Assembly: GCA_036374175.1 (NCBI GenBank)
Contig: DASUUH010000077.1
Coordinates: forward strand, 1 to 42,040
Source of the DNA: JASLBX01 sp036374175
Lineage (GTDB): Bacteria; Actinomycetota; Actinomycetes; Jiangellales; Jiangellaceae
Reading direction: 5' to 3'
DNA: 42,040 nucleotides
Part shown: in pieces, positions 24,732 through 33,872 of the stretch
How the letters are laid out: every line of letters begins with the position of its first letter
Numbering within the stretch: position 1 is the first letter of the stretch
Notes under the pieces: model-generated
What the model was told of the DNA's origin: nothing
The model's input: the letters and a program-made list of their open reading frames with translations, nothing else
Databases searched by the model: none
Translations under genes and position numbers: made by a program

Positions 24732-26180
24732 TCAAGCCAGCTGGTCGCGGACGGCGGCGTACTGCTCGCGGATGTGCGGCTCCGGAGCCGCGTCGGACAC
24801 CTCCGCGACGACGACACCCCACGACGGCGGCTCCGCCGTGCCGGACAGTACCCACGCGGCCTGCCGCGCGGCGCCGTCGGCGACATATTCGCCCGGCTCG
24901 GGCACCTCTACTGGTAGGCCGAACACCTGCGGTGCGATCGCCCGGACTGACGCCGAGCGCGCCCCGCCGCCGATGAGAAGCAGCCGATCGATCGCCACGC
25001 CCTGGTCGCGCAGCGCGTCCAGGCCGTCCGCGAGGCCGCACAGCACACCTTCGACGGCGGCGCGGGCGAGGTGCGCAGGGGTCATCGTCGCCAGGCGCAT
25101 CCCGTGCAGAGTGCCGGTTGCATCGGGACGGTTGGGCGTGCGCTCGCCTTCGAAATACGGCACCAGCACCAGACCGTCCGCACCCGCGGGTGCCGAAAGC
25201 GCCAACTCGTCGAATCCCGCGTGGTCCACACCCAGTAGCGCGGCGGTGGCGTCGAGCACCCGGCTGGCGTTGAGCGTGCACGCCAACGGCAGGTACGCGC
25301 CGGTCGCATCGGCGAATCCGGCCACCAGCCCGGTCGAGTCAGCGGTGGGTCTCGTGCTGACCGCCGACACGACACCGGAGGTGCCGATCGAGACCGCCAC
25401 ATCGCCGGGCCGCATCCCCAAAGCGAGCGCTGCCGCAGCGTTGTCACCTGCTCCGGGGGCGACGAGAGTTCCACGCGGCACGACGGCGGACCGTTGCGCC
25501 ACCAGCGACTCCACCGGTCCCAGCACCCTGGGCACCCGCACCGTGCGGCCTAGTCCCAGCGCGAGCAGATCCCACCGGTACTCCTCGTCGCGCGGCGACC
25601 AGTAGCCGGTGCCGGAGGCGTCCGACCGGTCGGTGATAAGCGCAGCGAGGTCTGGCTCCCATCCCTCGTCGGCCGGCCCGTATCCCGCGATCCGCCACGA
25701 CAGCCAGTCGTGGGGAAGGGCCACTGCTGCGACTCGGGCCGCGTTCTCCGGCTCATGATCACGTAGCCACCGCAACTTCGTCACGGTCAGCGACGCCACC
25801 GGAACGGACCCGGTCCAGGCGGCCCAGAGCATTACGCCGTCGCCGCTGGCACGCTCACCAAGCTCGTCGATGAGCTCAACGGCGGCGTTGGCCGACCGGG
25901 TGTCATTCCAGAGCAGGGCCGGCCTGATCACGCTCCCGCGCTCGTCGAGCACGACCATGCCGTGCTGCTGCCCGCCAACCGAGATGGCCGCGACATCGTC
26001 GAGCCCGCCGGCCGCGGCGGCAGCTTCCTGAAAAGCGCTCCACCAGGCCTCAGGATCCACTTCGGTGCCGTCTGGATGTTTTGCCGTGCCGGACCGGACG
26101 AGCCGGCCGGTTTCCGCCTCGCGGATGACAACCTTGCACGACTGCGTCGACGAATCGACGCCGGCCACCAGCGGGCTCAT
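24732..26180 (-). CDS. xylB: xylulokinase
   Basis: The 482-residue FGGY-family kinase starts MSPLVAGVDSSTQSCKVVIR, the phosphate-1 loop of xylulokinases. AISVGGQQHGMVVLD, PALLWNDTRS, VSIGTSGVVSA and LLIGGGARSASVRAIAPQVFGLPV are family motifs, and the length is typical. It phosphorylates D-xylulose to xylulose 5-phosphate in the pathway that XylA begins. The start overlaps the xylA stop by 4 nt (ATGA), so the two are translated together. The operon is presumably repressed by the divergent ROK protein in the absence of xylose. Confidence 0.95.
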   Translation of the reverse strand: MSPLVAGVDSSTQSCKVVIREAETGRLVRSGTAKHPDGTEVDPEAWWSAFQEAAAAAGGLDDVAAISVGGQQHGMVVLDERGSVIRPALLWNDTRSANAAVELIDELGERASGDGVMLWAAWTGSVPVASLTVTKLRWLRDHEPENAARVAAVALPHDWLSWRIAGYGPADEGWEPDLAALITDRSDASGTGYWSPRDEEYRWDLLALGLGRTVRVPRVLGPVESLVAQRSAVVPRGTLVAPGAGDNAAAALALGMRPGDVAVSIGTSGVVSAVSTRPTADSTGLVAGFADATGAYLPLACTLNASRVLDATAALLGVDHAGFDELALSAPAGADGLVLVPYFEGERTPNRPDATGTLHGMRLATMTPAHLARAAVEGVLCGLADGLDALRDQGVAIDRLLLIGGGARSASVRAIAPQVFGLPVEVPEPGEYVADGAARQAAWVLSGTAEPPSWGVVVAEVSDAAPEPHIREQYAAVRDQLA

Positions 26181-27355
26181 GGCCGGCCGAGAACGTGCTC
26201 GACGGCAAGCTGGTTCAGCCGTACGAAGCCGTAGTCGCGCTGTGCCGCGGCGTCGGGATCGAAGCTCTCGTACGCAGAGTGGTCTCCGAGCAGGTCGGTG
26301 ATGCTCTCACCGGCCGCGAGGGTCGGCTCGGCGAGCTCGAAGAGGCCGGCGTGTCGCATGGCGTCCTGCACCTCGGGGTCGGACCGGTATGCGGCAGCAC
26401 GCTCCGCGAGCCGCAGGTACGTACTTATGTTGGCGCGAGCGGAGTCCCACACACCACGCTCGGTTTCGGTGCGGGATGGTTTGTAGTCGAAGTGCCGTGC
26501 GCCTTCGTACCGCGGCCCACCGGCCGGGAAGCCGTTCTCGAGCAGGTCAACAGTAAAGAACGCCGACAGCAGGTCGCCGTGGCCGAAGACGAGGTCCTGG
26601 TCGTACTTGATGGACCGCTGGCCGTTCAGGTCGACGTGGAACAGTTTGCCCGCCCATAGCGCCTGTGCGATGGCATGGGTGTAGTTGAGCCCGGCCATCT
26701 GCTCGTGGCCAACCTCCGGGTTGAGCCCCACGATGTCACCGTTGTCGAGCTGGGCGATCAACGCGAGCGCGTGGCCGACCGTCGGCAGCAAGATGTCGCC
26801 GCGCGGCTCGTTCGGTTTGGGTTCGAGCGCGATCCGCAGGTCGAAGCCCTGCTGTTTGATGTGCGCTGCGACAGTATCGATGCCCTCGGCATAACGGGCG
26901 TGGGCCGCATGCAGATCCTTCGCGCCGTCGTATTCGGCGCCTTCGCGACCGCCCCACATCACGAACGTCCGGGCGCCGAGTTCGGCGGCGAGGTCGACGT
27001 TGCGTAATACCTTGCGGAGCGCGAACCGGCGAATCGAGCGGTCGTTGGACGTCAGAGCGCCGTCTTTGAACACCGGATGGCTGAACAGGTTCGTAGTGAT
27101 CATCTCGATCACCAGCCCGGTCTCCTCGGCTGCCTTGCGAACCGAATTGAGGGCTTTGGTTCGAACGTCGTCGTCCGCGCCGAACGGCACGACGTCGTCG
27201 TCGTGGAAGGTAAAGCCCCATGCGCCGAGTTCGGCCAGCTTGTGGATGGAGTAGGCAGGATCGAGCGGCGGCCGGGTAGCGCTGCCGAACGGGTCCTGGG
27301 CCTGCCAGCCCACCGTCCATAGTCCAAAGGAGAACGGGATCTGCATGTCGGACAC
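26177..27355 (-). CDS. xylA: xylose isomerase (class I, Streptomyces type)
   Basis: The 392-residue length and sequence are those of actinobacterial xylose isomerases. His51 and Asp54 in FTFHDDDVVPFG are the catalytic pair. Metal-site segments include IALEPKPNEPRGD, GLNPEVGHEQMAGLN and FHVDLNGQ. The GTG at 27355 is supported by GGAGG 5 nt upstream; an ATG at 27346 is also in frame. The enzyme converts D-xylose to D-xylulose using Mg2+ or Mn2+. It is first in the xylAB operon and divergent from the ROK regulator. Confidence 0.97.
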   Translation of the reverse strand: MSDMQIPFSFGLWTVGWQAQDPFGSATRPPLDPAYSIHKLAELGAWGFTFHDDDVVPFGADDDVRTKALNSVRKAAEETGLVIEMITTNLFSHPVFKDGALTSNDRSIRRFALRKVLRNVDLAAELGARTFVMWGGREGAEYDGAKDLHAAHARYAEGIDTVAAHIKQQGFDLRIALEPKPNEPRGDILLPTVGHALALIAQLDNGDIVGLNPEVGHEQMAGLNYTHAIAQALWAGKLFHVDLNGQRSIKYDQDLVFGHGDLLSAFFTVDLLENGFPAGGPRYEGARHFDYKPSRTETERGVWDSARANISTYLRLAERAAAYRSDPEVQDAMRHAGLFELAEPTLAAGESITDLLGDHSAYESFDPDAAAQRDYGFVRLNQLAVEHVLGRP

Positions 27356-27388
27356 GTCGGCCTCCTCGCCGTTTTTGTACTTCCAATG

Positions 27389-27418
27389 AACTTATTTCGT
27401 GCGGGCCGCTAGGGTCAA
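27389..27418 (-). promoter_or_regulatory. putative xylA promoter
   Basis: Read on the minus strand, TTGACC (27413-27418) and TAAGTT (27389-27394) are separated by 18 nt. They lie in the AT-rich divergent region between xylA and the ROK gene, about 35 nt from the xylA start. The ROK operator should overlap the AT-rich stretch at 27371-27399, though no clean palindrome is visible. Confidence 0.4.
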
Positions 27419-27422
27419 GTCC

Positions 27423-28622
27423 GTGAGCACGACAACACCTGCCCGCCAAGCGTTGCTCAGGGAGCGGAACCTGGCCATTGTCGCGCGTACTGTCGTCGAC
27501 GCGGACGAGCCGCTGTCACGCGCAGACGTCGCCGCATTGACCGGCATGACGAGGGCGACGGTGTCCACACTCGTCGACCGGCTGCTGGCGGCCCGCCTCG
27601 TGGCTGAACTGCCTCCGGCGATGCCGGTCGGTCGCGGCCGGCCGGCTGTGCCGCTCGTAGCGGCGGCGCGCACCATCGTCGGGCTGGGCCTTGAAGTGAA
27701 CGTCGACTATCTCGGCGGCCGGGCCATCGACCTGACCGGCTCGGTGGTCGCCGAACTGCTCGAGCGTGACGATCTGCACGCCAGCGACCCCACCGCCATC
27801 CTCACCCGGTTGGGCCGTCTCGCGCGCCGCATCGTCGAACAGACAGAGCGGGCCGGCATGCGAGTAGCCGGCGCCCGTCTCGCGCTGCCCGGCCTGGTTG
27901 ACGTCCGGACCTCGGTTTTGAAGGTCGCCCCCAACCTGGGCTGGGCCGGCGTCGAGTTGCTGCCTGCACTGGGGCTTCCCCAGAACGTGCCGGTCGGTGT
28001 GGCGAACGAAGCCAAGCTTGCCGCTCTGGCCCAAGTCTGGGCGGTGCGTGGAGAGCGGAAAAAAAGGCCAACGTTTCTCTACGTCTCCGGAGATGTCGGC
28101 GTCGGAGCGGCCATCGTCGTCGACGACGAGATATTTCACGGGCAGCACGGCTGGAGCGGCGAGATCGGCCACCTCACGATCGACCCGGCCGGACCGCGGT
28201 GCCGTTGCGGCTCCACCGGCTGTCTCGAGCGGTACGCCGGCAAGGAGGCGCTCGTCAGTGCGGTGGGCCTGGACGTGGACGCGCCGGACGAACTTATCGC
28301 CGACCGGTTGGCCCACGCCGACGAACCGGCTCGCGTCGCCCTGAACTCTGCCGGAGCAGCGCTCGGCCAAGCCATCGCCGATGCGGTGAATCTGCTGGAC
28401 ATCGACCACGTGTTGCTCGGTGGCAGTTACGCCCTGATCGCGGACCTGTTGGCGCCGGCCATCGAAGCGGAGTTGGCGGTCCGGGTACTCGGCGCGCCGT
28501 GGGCACCTGTGACGGTGGCTGCCGCACCGGTTGCGGACCACGCCGCGTTAACCGGTGGAGCGCTGGCAGTGCTACGCGATGTCATCGACAATCCGGCACG
28601 GTTGATCGAGCAGCAGGGGTGA
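27423..28622 (+). CDS. xylR: ROK-family transcriptional regulator (xylose repressor)
   Basis: The protein has 399 residues from the GTG at 27423; a GTG at 27399 is an alternative. A winged helix-turn-helix occupies about 12-70 (LSRADVAALTGMTRATVSTLVDRLL). A ROK sugar-kinase-like domain follows with GDVGVGAAIVVDDEIFHG, GEIGHLTIDP and the zinc-binding CRCGSTGCLE motif. ROK repressors bind an operator until the sugar releases them. Divergence from xylAB and linkage to a second FGGY kinase support the XylR role. It is followed after 7 nt by the second kinase. Confidence 0.88.
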   Translation: MSTTTPARQALLRERNLAIVARTVVDADEPLSRADVAALTGMTRATVSTLVDRLLAARLVAELPPAMPVGRGRPAVPLVAAARTIVGLGLEVNVDYLGGRAIDLTGSVVAELLERDDLHASDPTAILTRLGRLARRIVEQTERAGMRVAGARLALPGLVDVRTSVLKVAPNLGWAGVELLPALGLPQNVPVGVANEAKLAALAQVWAVRGERKKRPTFLYVSGDVGVGAAIVVDDEIFHGQHGWSGEIGHLTIDPAGPRCRCGSTGCLERYAGKEALVSAVGLDVDAPDELIADRLAHADEPARVALNSAGAALGQAIADAVNLLDIDHVLLGGSYALIADLLAPAIEAELAVRVLGAPWAPVTVAAAPVADHAALTGGALAVLRDVIDNPARLIEQQG

Positions 28623-28629
28623 GCGTGCA

Positions 28630-30051
28630 GTGCGTGCCTACCTCGGTATCGACGTCGGCACCAGCGGCCTCAAGGCGGTCATGGTCGGTGCGGACGGCCG
28701 GGTGCTTGCTGCCGGCGAGCAGCAGTATCCAGTCTCTACGCCGGCACCCGGCCACGTGGAGGGCGACGCTGACTCCTGGATTGCAGCCGCCGCCGCGGCC
28801 ACTAGGCAGATGTCGGGCGAGCCGGCCAAGGCGACAGTCGGTGCGATCGGGATCAGCGGGCAGATGCACGGAGCGACCCTGTGTGACGAGTCCGGCCGGC
28901 CGATCGGCCCCTCGATCTTGTGGCCGGACCGGCGGGCGACGGCAGTGCTCGACCGCTGGCGCTCGCTGCCCGGTACGCGACTGACCGCATTGGCGAACCC
29001 GCTTGTGCCCGGTATGACCGGGCCGATCCTTGCGTGGCTGGGCGACCATCGTCCCGAGCTTGTCGATCGTGCCGCCACGGTGCTGCACGCCAAGGACGTC
29101 GTCCGGCACGCACTTACCAGCCATCCCGCTGAACCGCGGCCGGTCACTGACCGGAGCGATGCATCAGCCACCCTGCTGTGGGACGTGCCTGCGGACCGGT
29201 GGGCGCAGGACGTTGCCACGGCGGCCGGCGTACCTCTCCGGTTGCTACCCACCGCCATGCCGAGCGACCAGGAGGTCGGCCGGACCGACTGGCTGTTCCG
29301 GACCGTCTCCGGGAGCACAGCGGACGTTGCCGTGGCTGCCGGTGCCGCCGACACCGCTGCTGCGCTGCTGGCCGTCGGCAGCACTGGACCTCTCATTAAC
29401 CTCGGCACCGGAGTCCAGGTGATCATCCGCCGGCCGACGGCATCGTCGCCGGACGCTCATCTGTCCACCCATCTCTACGCCGATGCGTCCGACGGCTGGT
29501 ACGCGATGGCCGCGCTTCAGAACGGCGGCCTCGCATTAGAGCACGCAGCCCGCCTATTAGGCCTGAGTTGGGACGGCTTGATAGCTGGCGCAGCCAGGGG
29601 ACGTAGCGGCATGGTCTCGTTTTTGCCCTTCTTCACCGGAGAACGCGGCGGTGTGGCAACGCCGTCCAGCCTGGGTGGGTGGCTCGGGGCGGGCATCGAC
29701 ACGAGCCGGGACGACCTTTGTCGTGCCGCCGTCGAGGGAGTGATGTTCGCCATTCGCCGGGGAGTCGAGCTGCTGGGTCCGGCGGCCGCCGCCGAACCGG
29801 AGTTCACGTTGTCCGGGGGAGGCTGGCGCAGCCGGCTGCTCGTCCAGCTGGTTGCCGACGTCCTCGACCGGCCGGTGCGCCGCATCGGACTTCGCAGCGC
29901 GTCCGCCGTCGGTGCTGCCATGCTGGCTGCCCGCTGTGCTGGTGCGGACCTGGTTCCCGAGGGTCGGCCGGATCGGGTGGTGGCCCCGGCTGGATCACCA
30001 CAGCTGGCGGACGCGTACGAACGCTGGCTGCTGCGTTCTAGGTCAGCCTAG
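28630..30051 (+). CDS. second FGGY-family carbohydrate kinase (xylulokinase-like)
   Basis: The 473-residue protein starts VRAYLGIDVGTSGLKAVMVG, with GAIGISGQMHGATLCDESGRP, PSILWPDRR, NLGTGVQVIIR and FTLSGGGWRSRLLVQLVADVLDRPV. These are motifs of the xylulokinase branch of FGGY kinases, but the protein is clearly different from the XylB at 24732. It follows the ROK gene by 7 nt and must be cotranscribed. It may use another pentulose or duplicate XylB; sequence alone does not decide. The start is GTG with a poor ribosome-binding site, consistent with coupling to the upstream stop. Confidence 0.85.
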   Translation: MRAYLGIDVGTSGLKAVMVGADGRVLAAGEQQYPVSTPAPGHVEGDADSWIAAAAAATRQMSGEPAKATVGAIGISGQMHGATLCDESGRPIGPSILWPDRRATAVLDRWRSLPGTRLTALANPLVPGMTGPILAWLGDHRPELVDRAATVLHAKDVVRHALTSHPAEPRPVTDRSDASATLLWDVPADRWAQDVATAAGVPLRLLPTAMPSDQEVGRTDWLFRTVSGSTADVAVAAGAADTAAALLAVGSTGPLINLGTGVQVIIRRPTASSPDAHLSTHLYADASDGWYAMAALQNGGLALEHAARLLGLSWDGLIAGAARGRSGMVSFLPFFTGERGGVATPSSLGGWLGAGIDTSRDDLCRAAVEGVMFAIRRGVELLGPAAAAEPEFTLSGGGWRSRLLVQLVADVLDRPVRRIGLRSASAVGAAMLAARCAGADLVPEGRPDRVVAPAGSPQLADAYERWLLRSRSA

Positions 30052-30066
30052 GCCGCACTGCGGGAC

Positions 30067-30489
30067 CTAAGCCTCGGACTCCAGCTCCTGGAAGATCGTG
30101 ATGTGCAGCCCGCCGGGCGCGTCCAGGCGCGCGTTGAGCGACCGCCAGGGGGTCTCGGTCGGCGGCGCTACCGGATCCGCGCCCGCGGCCACCAACTCGT
30201 CGGTGACCCCGCGGGTGTCGTCCACTTCGAACGCAACCCGCATTTTTGGCGCCACCTGCCGCCCCACTTCTATTTCGTCGATCATCCGCTTCTGTGCAGG
30301 GTTCGCCAGTTCAAGTGTCGCCCGGCCGGCATCGAGAATCGTGACCCGAGCCCCTTCGCCGCCGGAGATGGCCAGCTCTTCGGGCATACCGAGGACATCC
30401 CGGAAGAAGGTCAGCGCCTCCTCATAATCCTCGGCCTCGACGACCAGCCGGAGCTGCCGCACCTTCCGCGATTTCGTTCCATCCGTCAT
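30067..30489 (-). CDS. VOC-family (glyoxalase-like) protein
   Basis: The 140-residue protein has two beta-alpha-beta-beta-beta halves of the vicinal oxygen chelate fold: RQLRLVVEAEDYEEALTFF, RDVLGMPEE, then RVAFEVDDTRGVTDELVAAG and a final GGLHITIFQELE. Members include glyoxalases, dioxygenases and resistance proteins. Metal ligands are not confidently identifiable, so no reaction is proposed. It is convergent with the FGGY kinase gene, with 15 nt between stop codons. Confidence 0.85.
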   Translation of the reverse strand: MTDGTKSRKVRQLRLVVEAEDYEEALTFFRDVLGMPEELAISGGEGARVTILDAGRATLELANPAQKRMIDEIEVGRQVAPKMRVAFEVDDTRGVTDELVAAGADPVAPPTETPWRSLNARLDAPGGLHITIFQELESEA

Positions 30490-30513
30490 GTGCTCATCCT
30501 GACGAGTTGAACC

Positions 30514-30993
30514 TCAGTCCGAGACCTCGACGGGCGTCGCGCCGGTGAGGGCGATGAGCTCGTCGTACGTCGTCGGGAACACCGTGTGCGGGTGGCCGCC
30601 CGCGGCCCAGATCTGATCATGCTTGGCGAGCCAGGTGTCGATGAGCGTTCGAATTGGCTTCGGATGCCCTACCGGAGCAACGCCGCCGATCGGTTGGCCG
30701 GTGTGCTCACGAACGAACTCCGGCGTCGCCCGGCGAACGGAGGACGCTCCGGCGGCGGCCGCCAGGCGTGCCGGATCGGCCCGGTGCGCACCACTGGTCA
30801 AGACGAGCAGGGGTTTCCCGTCAGCGTCGAATATGAGCGAGTTGGCGATCGCACCTACTTCGCAGCCGAGTTGGGCCGCAGCGGCGGCGGCAGACGGTGC
30901 TGCCTCGGTCAGGACGACGACCTGCCCGGAGGCGCCGCTGTCGGCCAGGATCTCGGCAACCCGCCGAACGTTCGGGTGCAGTTCCGTAGTCAC
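30514..30993 (-). CDS. YbaK/EbsC-family aminoacyl-tRNA editing protein
   Basis: The protein has 159 residues. The YbaK fold is indicated by VRRVAEILADSG, AAAAAQLGCEVGAIANSLIFDADGKPLLVL, SGAHRADPARLAAAAG and GGVAPVGHPKPIRTLIDTWL. These proteins hydrolyse mischarged tRNAs, typically Cys-tRNA(Pro) or related species, as free-standing editing factors. The GTG start at 30993 is only 14 nt from the divergent start assigned to the HD-GYP gene. It lies 24 nt upstream of the VOC gene on the same strand, so the two may be cotranscribed. Confidence 0.9.
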   Translation of the reverse strand: MTTELHPNVRRVAEILADSGASGQVVVLTEAAPSAAAAAAQLGCEVGAIANSLIFDADGKPLLVLTSGAHRADPARLAAAAGASSVRRATPEFVREHTGQPIGGVAPVGHPKPIRTLIDTWLAKHDQIWAAGGHPHTVFPTTYDELIALTGATPVEVSD

Positions 30994-31007
30994 GGACCGA
31001 CTCTACG

Positions 31008-32624
31008 ATGGCCGGCGCGGCGGCTTCACGGCAATTAGCGCTAGCGGACTTAGCCCCGAAGATGCCACTGTGGAGCATGTTCCGCCTGCTTGGGCTGCTC
31101 GGCGGGCTCGCCGCCGTCACCGACCTGGGAGTCGGTGCGGCGAACGACGAGTCGCTTCGCCGGTGCATTGTGGCCACCCGGTTAGCCCGGGTGGCCGGCT
31201 GCGCCGACGAACAGATTCGCGACGTTGTGTATATCTCGCTTCTCGAGCACATCGGATGCACGGCCTTCTCGCACGAAGCGGCCGAAGTATGGGGCGACGA
31301 CATCGCATCCACCCGGAATGCGTTCCTCATGGACTTCAGTGATCCCCGTGACGTCCTACGGGTGTGGGTGCCCGGCATGGCGGCCGCGACAGGACGGCCG
31401 CGGCCGGCGGTTCTCGCGACCACGCTGCGGTCGATGCGGCGGTTCGACGCGACTGCGCCGGTTGCCACGTGTGACGTTGCTCGTGAGGCATCCAGCCGCC
31501 TGGGCCTGCCAGAAACTGTGCGGCACGGGGTCGTTCATTCGCTGTGTATGTGGAACGGCAAGGGATATCCGCGCCGCGGCGGTGACGAGATCCCGCTCGC
31601 TACTCGTGTAATGCATGTCGCGTCCATCGCCGTCCTCTTCTTGCTGCATGCCGGTCCGGACGCGGCCGTGGCCCAGGTGCGCCGGCGATCGGGCACGTAC
31701 CTCGATCCGGCGCTGGCAGACGTCTTCGTTTCGCAGGTCGACCAGTTGCTCGATGGTGTCGAGGCGGTGGATCCTTACGAAGCGGCGCTGGACTGCGAGC
31801 CGGATCCGGTGCAATTAGTCGGACCGGACGATCTTGAGACGGTCGCCCGCACCTTTGGAGACCTGGTCGACCTGAAGAGCCCTCGGCTGCACGGGCACTC
31901 GTCCGCGGTCGCGGAGCTAGCCGCCGGAGCCGCGGCCAGCCTCGGGTTGGCCGGCGACGTCCATGCGGTTCGGGTGGCCGGGCATGTCCACGACATCGGC
32001 AAGGTTGCCGTGTCCAGCCGGATCTGGGACAAGGCAGAACCGTTGAGTGCCACTGAGCGGGATCAAGCCCATCTCCACCCGTACCACAGCGAACGCATCC
32101 TGGCCCGTGTCCCAGAACTCAGCGAGATCGCCCGGCTGGCCGGCCAGCATCACGAGCATTGCGACGGCAGTGGTTACCACCGCGGCATCGGCGGTGAGCG
32201 GATGTCCATGGCCTCTCGAGTGCTTGCCGCGGCGGACGCGTACGCCTGCTTGGTGGCGCTTAGCAATGGCGAGTCGGCCGACGGTGCGGCGAAGCGACTC
32301 CGCGACGAGGCACGGCAGGGGCGGCTCGACGGAGATGCTGTGGGGGCCGTTCTCGAGGCGGCGGGCCACCAACCCCAGGGCAGGAGGCATGGGCCTGCCG
32401 GGTTAACCAGCCGGCAGGTAGAGGTGCTGCGGCTGGTGGCCAGCGGCCTGTCGAACCGCGACATCGCAGAGCGCCTGGTGATCTCGCCGCGCACGGCTGA
32501 GCATCACGTCCAGGATGTCTACGCCCGGATCGGCGCTTCGACCCGAGCCGCTGCGGCGTTGTTCGCCATGAAGCACGGGCTGCTCGAGACAAAGATGGGT
32601 AGGTCTACCCAGGCGGACTCATGA
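31008..32624 (+). CDS. HD-GYP-domain regulator with C-terminal LuxR helix-turn-helix
   Basis: The protein has 538 residues from ATG 31008. A start at ATG 31062 is plausible, because known relatives begin near FRLLGLLGGLAAVTDLGVG. The first half resembles a degenerate HD-GYP unit: LLEHIGCTA replaces LLHDIGK, but NGKGYP remains at 183-188. The second half has a complete HD motif at 328-329 (HVHDIGKVAV) and HHEHCDGSGYHRG at 381-393. A LuxR helix-turn-helix (LTSRQVEVLRLV, then RTAEHHVQDVY) ends the protein. HD-GYP domains hydrolyse cyclic di-GMP or related nucleotides; here the output is probably transcription control. The inducer and targets are unknown. Confidence 0.85.
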   Translation: MAGAAASRQLALADLAPKMPLWSMFRLLGLLGGLAAVTDLGVGAANDESLRRCIVATRLARVAGCADEQIRDVVYISLLEHIGCTAFSHEAAEVWGDDIASTRNAFLMDFSDPRDVLRVWVPGMAAATGRPRPAVLATTLRSMRRFDATAPVATCDVAREASSRLGLPETVRHGVVHSLCMWNGKGYPRRGGDEIPLATRVMHVASIAVLFLLHAGPDAAVAQVRRRSGTYLDPALADVFVSQVDQLLDGVEAVDPYEAALDCEPDPVQLVGPDDLETVARTFGDLVDLKSPRLHGHSSAVAELAAGAAASLGLAGDVHAVRVAGHVHDIGKVAVSSRIWDKAEPLSATERDQAHLHPYHSERILARVPELSEIARLAGQHHEHCDGSGYHRGIGGERMSMASRVLAAADAYACLVALSNGESADGAAKRLRDEARQGRLDGDAVGAVLEAAGHQPQGRRHGPAGLTSRQVEVLRLVASGLSNRDIAERLVISPRTAEHHVQDVYARIGASTRAAAALFAMKHGLLETKMGRSTQADS

Positions 32625-32646
32625 CCGGTGCCGCCACGCTGTCGGC

Positions 32647-33846
32647 ATGGCTATCACCACACGTTCAGCCCAGCCCACGCAGCCCCGTGAGCGTCTTGTC
32701 ACTCCGGCGTTCGTGAAACTCGCCGTCGCGGACTTGGCGTACTTCACTGCTGCCGGGCTGGCCATCCTCGTCCTGCCGCTGTACGTCGCCGGTCCGTTAG
32801 GATCGAGCATCGCTGGCGCGGGCCTCGCCTTCGGCGCGTTCGCGGTCTCGGCGCTCCTGCTGCGGCCGGTCGCCGGGCGGCTCACGGACGAACTGGGCCG
32901 GCGCCCGCTCCTGATCGGCGGTGCGGTGCTGGCCGCAGCGTGCTTGGCGGGCACCGCCTATACGGACTCGCTGGCGGTTGTGGTTGCCCTGCGGCTGCTG
33001 TCGGGCGTGGCCGAGGCGGCGTTCTTCGTCGCATCGTTCGCCGCGTTGGCCGACCTAGCGCCGCCGACCCGGATGGGTGAGGCCGTCAGCTACAACTCGC
33101 TGGGGTTGTACCTGGGTATAGCCTTCGGGCCGCTGTTGGGCGATCTCATGGTCCGGACGTGGGGCTTCGCGGCGGCGTGGCATGGTGCTGCGGCCTTGTC
33201 GCTCATCGCCGCAGTCGTGGTTCTCAGCCTCGGTGAGACTCGGGCTCCGCGGACCGCCGCCGACGGGCCGAGCCGGTTCGTCCACTGGCCGGCGATCCCG
33301 CCCGCGCTCGGTTTCCTCGCTTCGATCGTGGCGATGGGCGGTTTTCTCGCCTTCATCGCCCTGCACGCCGGCAATGTGGGCATGGCGCGCACCGGACTTC
33401 CGCTGACCCTGTACGGCCTGGTTGTTGTGGTGTGCCGGGTTGCCTTCGCCCGGGTGCCTGACCGGTTCCCGCCGCTCAAGCTGGGCGCGGCGGCCCTTGT
33501 CATGATGGCAACGGGCCTGGTGCTCATCGCATTGTGGCCCGCGCCGCTAGGCATCGTCACAGGCGCGATCGTGCTGGCCCTTGGCGTCACCTTCAGCACC
33601 CCGGCCTTCTTCGCCGCCGTATTCGCGACGGCGGGTCCCAACGAGCGCGGTGCCGCCTCCGGCACGGCCAGCGCCTGCATCGACATCGGGCTCGGCGGTG
33701 GTCCGATCATGCTGGGACTCGTTGCCGCCGCTGGCGGGATCCCGGTGGCCTTCGCCGTTGGCGCGGCTGTGGCGGTGGCGGGCGGCGTCTGGACGTTGAC
33801 CATTGCCCGCCGCGCAGCCGCGCCAACCGGTTTGCAGCCGGTATAG
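32647..33846 (+). CDS. MFS transporter
   Basis: The 399-residue protein has about 12 hydrophobic segments. The loop RPVAGRLTDELGRRPLLIGG between segments 2 and 3 is the classic MFS signature. YTDSLAVVVALRLLSGVAEAAFF is helix 4, and the half-way loop is rich in Arg and Pro. It is probably a drug or small-solute exporter of the DHA1 type; the substrate cannot be read. It lies 22 nt after the HD-GYP/LuxR gene and may be in its operon. The stop is followed by a long inverted repeat. Confidence 0.88.
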   Translation: MAITTRSAQPTQPRERLVTPAFVKLAVADLAYFTAAGLAILVLPLYVAGPLGSSIAGAGLAFGAFAVSALLLRPVAGRLTDELGRRPLLIGGAVLAAACLAGTAYTDSLAVVVALRLLSGVAEAAFFVASFAALADLAPPTRMGEAVSYNSLGLYLGIAFGPLLGDLMVRTWGFAAAWHGAAALSLIAAVVVLSLGETRAPRTAADGPSRFVHWPAIPPALGFLASIVAMGGFLAFIALHAGNVGMARTGLPLTLYGLVVVVCRVAFARVPDRFPPLKLGAAALVMMATGLVLIALWPAPLGIVTGAIVLALGVTFSTPAFFAAVFATAGPNERGAASGTASACIDIGLGGGPIMLGLVAAAGGIPVAFAVGAAVAVAGGVWTLTIARRAAAPTGLQPV

Positions 33847-33872
33847 AGCGAGGGCACGTGATGTAGAGCGTC

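Noticed and set aside
23885..24886. A 333-codon open frame on the minus strand
   Set aside because: It covers the methyltransferase gene in antisense, runs through the inverted repeat and enters xylB in another frame; no domain is seen.
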